Positions 59,294 through 64,000 of a DNA stretch of 64,000 nucleotides are shown here, one piece after another; position 1 is the first letter of the stretch, and each line of letters opens with the position of its first letter. This stretch comes from Streptococcus hyointestinalis (GTDB lineage Bacteria > Bacillota > Bacilli > Lactobacillales > Streptococcaceae): the NCBI RefSeq assembly GCF_900459405.1, contig NZ_UHFN01000002.1:1-64000 (forward strand), given 5' to 3'. Both the position numbers and the translations under genes were made by a program. The notes under the pieces are model-generated. The model ran no database searches. It was not told the origin of the DNA and saw nothing but the letters and a program-made list of their open reading frames with translations.

Positions 59294-62235
59294 TAGTTAA
59301 ATAATGGAGCAATTTCTGGCATCAAAACATCTTTAAAGTCTTTGATCATTGCACTAAAGAACTTGAATTTTTTAACGGGTTCCTCTGTTGCCTCTTTATA
59401 AGCTGCATAGTTAGCTTTTTCCTTTAATTTGTTTTCATTGGCTAGCTTGCCATCTTTAAAATGATAAGCCTCGTACTTAACATCCTCGAAATCAACAAAC
59501 CATTTCTCGGAAAATTGTCTGATTTCCTTTTCAATAGCTGATTGGCGCAGTTGATTGACAATGATAGAGACATCCTGATTTTCATACTTTTCCTTATGAT
59601 TGATAATATCTTCAAGAACACCTTCTAGAAGAGCACCCAGTTTTGGATTATCTTCTGAATAGGCCGCTATAGTATCTTTGATTTCAGCCAGTTTCTTTTC
59701 ATACTCTGCTTCGCTTTCGACATCACCAAGAGAATCGACAAAACCACTAATCAAATCAATAATATAATCGTAATCAACAGTGATTTTATCAACAGCTACA
59801 AGCTCATAGTCATCAGTAATTGTATCGTTTGCATTCCCCTCGCCTGGCTCGTCTGTTTTCAACTCTGCTAAAACATTTTTATAAACCGCCGCATAATCCT
59901 CGTATTCTTCTTGTGAAAAATGATTCTCTGTCAAAATGTGCGGGTCATAATCTGTGAAGGCTTTTAGATGATTAAATGAATGGTCTAAGCCTCTAAAGTC
60001 AGCGATAAATTGTATCTTTTGCTCTTTAGACAAAGAAATAACTTCTTGAGGTGTCTCTGCTAAAAGACGAACAATTTTCAAGGAAGTAATAAACTCTTCT
60101 TTAACAGTCTCAAAGTCTTCTGCTAAAGGCTCACCTTCTCCACCACGTGAATATAAGGCTAATGCCGAATTGATAGCTTCTTTGAATGCTTGTGGTGATT
60201 GGAAAGTGACGATTTGACCGTATTGTTTTTTCGTATCAAACAGGCGATTGGTACGTGAGAAAGCTTGAATTAAGTTTTGTGGAGACATCGGTTGACGATC
60301 AATGAAAAGTGTTGACAAACAAGGAACATCAAATCCCGTCAAAAGTCTATCGACAACAATAACGATATCAAGTTGCTGACTACGATTTAAGTATTTTTTC
60401 TCTTTACGTGCTAAGCGATCGTTCAAATTAGCATTGTAAGCATTGATACCCGCCAGATTATAATTTGTACCAAACATATCATTATAATCGTCCAAAGCTT
60501 CTTTCATCTTATCTTGATTCAGTTTAGAAGCTTCATCGTTTTCAGTAACTGAATAAGTAATGGCAACTTTTGGAAAATCTGGGAGAGCTCGACGAATGTC
60601 CTCACTAATTTTTAGCTCGTCCTGACCAGCTTTTATCCGTTTGATAAGCTCATAATATTTTTGAGCCTGTTCGATGGAACTAACGGTAAACATAGCTTCA
60701 TAGGTCTCACCTCTACCTTTTTCCATACCAAATTTGGCAAAAGATTTGTTCAAAATAACATCTAAAACTTGACGCATATGAGCTTCTTTTCCATAGGTAC
60801 GCTCCTCTTCTTCTGGAGTAAGCCCGTTTTTACCAAGTGTTTCAACCATGAAACCAAGGACAGCTCCATCATGAATCGCTTCTTTGATAGTATAGCTGTG
60901 TAAACAGTCTCCGTATAACTGTTTTGTCGTCTGAGCTAAGTCACCTTTTTGTTCGTATTTATTATCTTCAAAAATCGGCGTTCCCGTAAATCCAAACCAT
61001 AAGGAATTGGCAAAGAAAGCTTCTAACTCTCTCTTTGTCTGTGGTGTGACAGCTCTATGGCATTCGTCAACAACAAAGGCAACCTTTAAAGCTCGAATTT
61101 TGTTGTAATCTGTTGTCCCTTCTTTCAAACGTTTATTGATCATTGTTTGCATTTTTTGACGTGTGGTCACAATCATTTGACGTCTTCCGTCTGTCAATTT
61201 TTTAATCAATGCATTAACGTTTTCCGTATCATCAACATCAATCGTATCGTTATCAGCATAGGACTGAAAGGCGAGTTTCGTTTGCACATCAAGGTCTTTC
61301 CGGTCAATTAAGAAAATAGTCTTTTCAATAGACGGAATGTCCATTAAGAGATTACGTGTGGCTTTATAGGAGGTCATAGTCTTTCCAGAGCCTGTTGTAT
61401 GCCAGATAAAGCCTGATTTACCTTTTTTGGAAGCGTCACGCATGGCTTCGATAGCATGGATTTGGTAAGGTCTCAATATCAGCAATTTCTTTTTATCGTT
61501 ATCCAAAACGATATATTTGGTCACCATTTCATGCGCTTCTGGAATCTTGAGTACCGCTTTTGCAAAGTCAATAAAATCTGGCACTGGTTGATTGTCATGG
61601 TCAATCCAGCCGGTTAAGAATTTTTTGTTGAGCTCATTATCTCTAGCGGCTGAAAAATACTTGGTATCAACGCCGTTACTTATGACAAACATTTGAACAT
61701 TTGAGAAGAGACCACGGAACTTGCCTTCAGCAATGTATTTCTTGATTTGATGGAATCCGTCCATATAGGAATGATCTTTGTTTTTTAATTCAATATGAAT
61801 CATCGGAATTCCGTTGATGAGTAAAGTCACGTCAAAACGACGATCACGCGCATCATCTTCGCCAAAGGCTTGATATTGATTGATGACCTCATAGACACTT
61901 GTCCCACCTGCAATATGCTCATTATTTAAGACCAGTAAATGAAGGGGCTCATTGCCACGTTGCACATGGACATACACTTGACCGTTTTCGCCGACTAGCC
62001 ATTTTCCTGCATCGTAAAAAGAAGCGTGTGATAAATCATTTTTAATTTTAGCAAACTCACTATCAGTTAGACGACCATCATTTAATTTAGCTTTGTTGTT
62101 TTGTTCAAGAATATATCTGAAATTATCCCAAAGCTCCTCTTCTGTTCTAATATCTGGACGATAAGTCCATTGAGACTCGCCTTGACACAGTTGATCAATC
62201 AGTTTTTGTTCTAAAACTGATTCTAATTCTGCCAT
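59293..62235 (-). CDS. hsdR: type I restriction endonuclease subunit R, 980 aa
   Basis: N-terminal nuclease domain with DVTLLINGIPMIHIELKNKD (D...ExK). Helicase motor: Walker A TTGSGKT, DECHRA, GFTGTPIF, and QAFSRTNRLF (motif VI). C-terminal helical domain binds HsdM/HsdS. Full normal length. It starts 7 bp after the original hsdS stop, so it was in an operon with hsdS. hsdM is not in the window and should lie to the right. Confidence 0.93.
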   Translation of the reverse strand: MAELESVLEQKLIDQLCQGESQWTYRPDIRTEEELWDNFRYILEQNNKAKLNDGRLTDSEFAKIKNDLSHASFYDAGKWLVGENGQVYVHVQRGNEPLHLLVLNNEHIAGGTSVYEVINQYQAFGEDDARDRRFDVTLLINGIPMIHIELKNKDHSYMDGFHQIKKYIAEGKFRGLFSNVQMFVISNGVDTKYFSAARDNELNKKFLTGWIDHDNQPVPDFIDFAKAVLKIPEAHEMVTKYIVLDNDKKKLLILRPYQIHAIEAMRDASKKGKSGFIWHTTGSGKTMTSYKATRNLLMDIPSIEKTIFLIDRKDLDVQTKLAFQSYADNDTIDVDDTENVNALIKKLTDGRRQMIVTTRQKMQTMINKRLKEGTTDYNKIRALKVAFVVDECHRAVTPQTKRELEAFFANSLWFGFTGTPIFEDNKYEQKGDLAQTTKQLYGDCLHSYTIKEAIHDGAVLGFMVETLGKNGLTPEEEERTYGKEAHMRQVLDVILNKSFAKFGMEKGRGETYEAMFTVSSIEQAQKYYELIKRIKAGQDELKISEDIRRALPDFPKVAITYSVTENDEASKLNQDKMKEALDDYNDMFGTNYNLAGINAYNANLNDRLARKEKKYLNRSQQLDIVIVVDRLLTGFDVPCLSTLFIDRQPMSPQNLIQAFSRTNRLFDTKKQYGQIVTFQSPQAFKEAINSALALYSRGGEGEPLAEDFETVKEEFITSLKIVRLLAETPQEVISLSKEQKIQFIADFRGLDHSFNHLKAFTDYDPHILTENHFSQEEYEDYAAVYKNVLAELKTDEPGEGNANDTITDDYELVAVDKITVDYDYIIDLISGFVDSLGDVESEAEYEKKLAEIKDTIAAYSEDNPKLGALLEGVLEDIINHKEKYENQDVSIIVNQLRQSAIEKEIRQFSEKWFVDFEDVKYEAYHFKDGKLANENKLKEKANYAAYKEATEEPVKKFKFFSAMIKDFKDVLMPEIAPLFN

Positions 62236-62312
62236 AATCTCTTATCCTTTCTTTGGAAACATGTTTTGTAACATGAATTTTTTCAATTCTTTTAACTGTT
62301 CACACTTACGTT

Positions 62313-63477
62313 CCCGCGTTGTAAAATGAAGTGCAACAAAAAAAGACATGCTCGTCTGATATACTAGAATTCCCCAACTCAGTATAGAAAGCAGATGAAC
62401 ATGTCCACTAATCATTCTACCAAAAAATCGTTATACTCACACCTTTCAGCCTCTGAACGCGGAGAAATCAGCGCCTATCTCAAGATGGGCAAGACCCCCT
62501 CTGAGATTGCTCGTCTGCTTGGGCGTCATCGCTCAACCATCAGTCGGGAAATCAAACGAGGAAGTGTTTCTCAGGTTCAAGATAAGAACGGGAAACGAAT
62601 CTACTCAACGGTTTACTTTCCAGATAGTGGTCAACGTGTTTATGAAACCAATCGTCGAAAAAGTGCCTATCATAAACTATCGTACTGCTCCCAGACCTTC
62701 TTCAAGGAACTTGAGAAAGCCCTGAAAACGAAACCTCGTTGTCACAGTGTTGATAGCTTTGTTCAAACTTACCGAGAAAAACATCCACTGGAAGTTATCC
62801 CTTCCACCAAGACAGTGTATCGGTACATCAAAGACGGACTGTTGAGGGTTAAACCGATTGATTTACCTAAGATGGTGAGCATCCGAAAACGGTCTAAAGT
62901 AAGGCCTAAGGCCACGACGAAAATCTTAGGAAAATCCATTGAAGAACGTCCAGAAACTATTACTAATCGCTCTGAATTTGGACATTGGGAGATTGATTTG
63001 GTTCTTGGCAAGAAGACCAAAGGGGAAGCTGTTGTCATGACTCTAGTAGAGCGTCAAACACGATTTGCCATCGCTGTAAAACTGGCTAATAAACAAGCAG
63101 AAACTATCAATAGGGCTGTTAAGAGCCTACTATCACAGTACCCTATTCGCTCTATCACATCGGACAATGGCTCAGAGTTCAGTAGCTTGTCAGACTTAAA
63201 AGGTGTGGAAGTCTATTTTGCCCATCCTTATGCTTCTCATGAAAGAGGAACAAATGAAAATTTCAATGGTCTCTTGAGAGAGTTTCTCCCAAAAGGTGTC
63301 TCTCTTAACTCACTAACGACAGAAGAACTCAATCACTACGTCTCTGCTATCAATGACAGACCTAGACGACTTCACAAGTATAAAACCGCAAATATTTTGT
63401 TTGGGCTAGCCCAAACAGCTTAACCTCTGGAGCTCTAGTTATCAATGAACTTGTTGCACTTGACTTGACAAGTGGGG
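62313..63477 (+). mobile_element. IS30-family insertion sequence
   Basis: Imperfect ends CCCGCGTTGTAAAATGAAGT (left) and CCCCACTTGTCAAGTCAAGT (right, complement), both continuing GCAACAA. TCACACTTACGTT occurs on both sides (62300-62312 and 63478-63490) and looks like a 13-bp duplication. Confidence 0.8.
62395..63423 (+). CDS. IS30-family DDE transposase, 342 aa
   Basis: N-terminal helix-turn-helix (LSASERGEISAYLKMGKTPSEIARLLGRHRSTISREIKRG). DDE residues in WEIDLVLGKK, TSDNGSEFS and ERGTNENFNGLLREFLPKG. Intact length. Confidence 0.92.
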   Translation: MNMSTNHSTKKSLYSHLSASERGEISAYLKMGKTPSEIARLLGRHRSTISREIKRGSVSQVQDKNGKRIYSTVYFPDSGQRVYETNRRKSAYHKLSYCSQTFFKELEKALKTKPRCHSVDSFVQTYREKHPLEVIPSTKTVYRYIKDGLLRVKPIDLPKMVSIRKRSKVRPKATTKILGKSIEERPETITNRSEFGHWEIDLVLGKKTKGEAVVMTLVERQTRFAIAVKLANKQAETINRAVKSLLSQYPIRSITSDNGSEFSSLSDLKGVEVYFAHPYASHERGTNENFNGLLREFLPKGVSLNSLTTEELNHYVSAINDRPRRLHKYKTANILFGLAQTA

Positions 63478-64000
63478 TCACACTTACGTTGATGAAGGGT
63501 GATGAGGCGGTCTAAGTTTGAGAAATGATTTGATATTTTTTCTTGTTCTGATTTATTAGGAACAGTTAAATTTATCCCCATAAACTCATTAAAATTAATA
63601 TTTAGAAGTCCGTCCATTCTTGCTCCTGATGATACAAGTTTCGCAAGTTCTCTATCAGGAATTTTCGTTGCAAAATAATATTCAATAAATTTAGGATTTC
63701 CGTCAATTACTTTAAAACTGTGATAAACCCTAGGAACAAGAGCTTCTTTATAAGTTTCAAGAGAAAAAACCGCCCCGTATTTTGCAAGTTTTGAATTCCC
63801 GTGATTATATGATAATTCTCCTTTATGAAGAAGAGTGTAGTTTTTCTGCTCTCTACCAGCTATGTTACCAGAAAATCTTTCCTTTTGATTCATCCAACCA
63901 TTTGCTGCAGAGATAGTAAGAGTTGGTAAATCCATTCTTCCATCGTTCCCATGGACTCTTGCAGCGATCTCTCCCAACTTACGCTGTTCCCAATCATCAG

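Larger units (their letters stand above)
62242..64000 (-). pseudogene. hsdS: hsdS split by IS30, runs off the right edge
   Basis: From the right edge the frame reads DDWEQRKLGEIAARVHG...KFIEYYFATKIPDRELAKLVSSGARMDGLLNINFNEFMG...LDRLITLHQRKC and then enters IS30 DNA, ending at 63435 after a short foreign tail. The original end, RKCEQLKELKKFMLQNMFPKKG, survives at 62242-62312. The truncated protein lacks only the last conserved helix, so activity may be reduced rather than lost. Confidence 0.8.

Noticed and set aside
62300..63490. 13-bp direct repeat as proof of IS30 target duplication
   Set aside because: IS30 elements usually make shorter duplications and this sequence is part of the hsdS repeat, so I treat it as likely but unproven.
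1..64000. tRNA or rRNA genes
   Set aside because: None recognised by eye on either strand; a tRNAscan run would settle it.

Overview
The window looks like a low-GC Firmicute, most likely a Streptococcus. The reasons are AT-rich DNA, strong GGAGG ribosome sites, streptococcal-type IS110, IS30, IS200 and IS605 elements, a GH32 fructan hydrolase, and a phase-variable type I restriction locus of the pneumococcal kind. Most of the window (about 5-57 kb) is one large conjugative element. No relaxase, coupling ATPase, replication initiator or element integrase is recognisable inside it, so the element probably continues outside or uses unfamiliar versions of these.

Layout. 0-3.1 kb: a DUF5677-like protein and a proteasome-like Ntn hydrolase. 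3.2-4.85 kb: an IS110 element with its presumed bridge-RNA region. 5-11.7 kb: a leftward operon of small membrane proteins, topoisomerase III and a membrane protein. 11.8-23.2 kb: small genes, three CRISPR leader loci (A, B, C), two type I antitoxin units, two tnpB genes and a TnpB-like protein that seems to have lost its nuclease residues. 23.3-25.2 kb: a broken RelBE pair, an IS200 fragment and an AAA ATPase. 25.3-31.2 kb and 34.7-41.5 kb: a type IV secretion system (three-domain wall hydrolase, degenerate VirB4-like protein, VirB6-, VirB8- and VirB2-like proteins, and an Hsp100-type AAA+ protein). This is split by a region holding a type I toxin-antitoxin, CRISPR array D and an IS605-type tnpB element. 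41.8-47.7 kb: a PD-(D/E)XK-like protein, a RelBE pair, CRISPR array E, a secreted GH32 enzyme, array F and two tandem small-RNA units. 47.8-57.4 kb: a leftward cluster of nearly 20 small genes, many started by the same GGAGGAAAAC block, including two tandem MqsRA-like cassettes and an ERF/exonuclease/SSB recombination set, behind a long untranslated leader. 57.5-64 kb: hsdS cassette, site-specific recombinase, hsdR, IS30 and an hsdS split by the IS30.

The most unusual content is a family of six CRISPR loci without cas genes. All share one roughly 105-nt leader with a consensus promoter. The leader folds into hairpins with compensatory changes between copies and ends in a partial anti-repeat, so it may be a tracrRNA-like RNA fused to the array. 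Three loci are divergent from a type I antitoxin RNA promoter, and five of six are followed in the same direction by a promoter carrying a CTGCCAG box. The same element encodes a TnpB relative without its RuvC-II Glu and its whole C-terminal zinc-ribbon/RuvC-III part. A link between the arrays and that protein is a hypothesis; no effector can be assigned from sequence alone.
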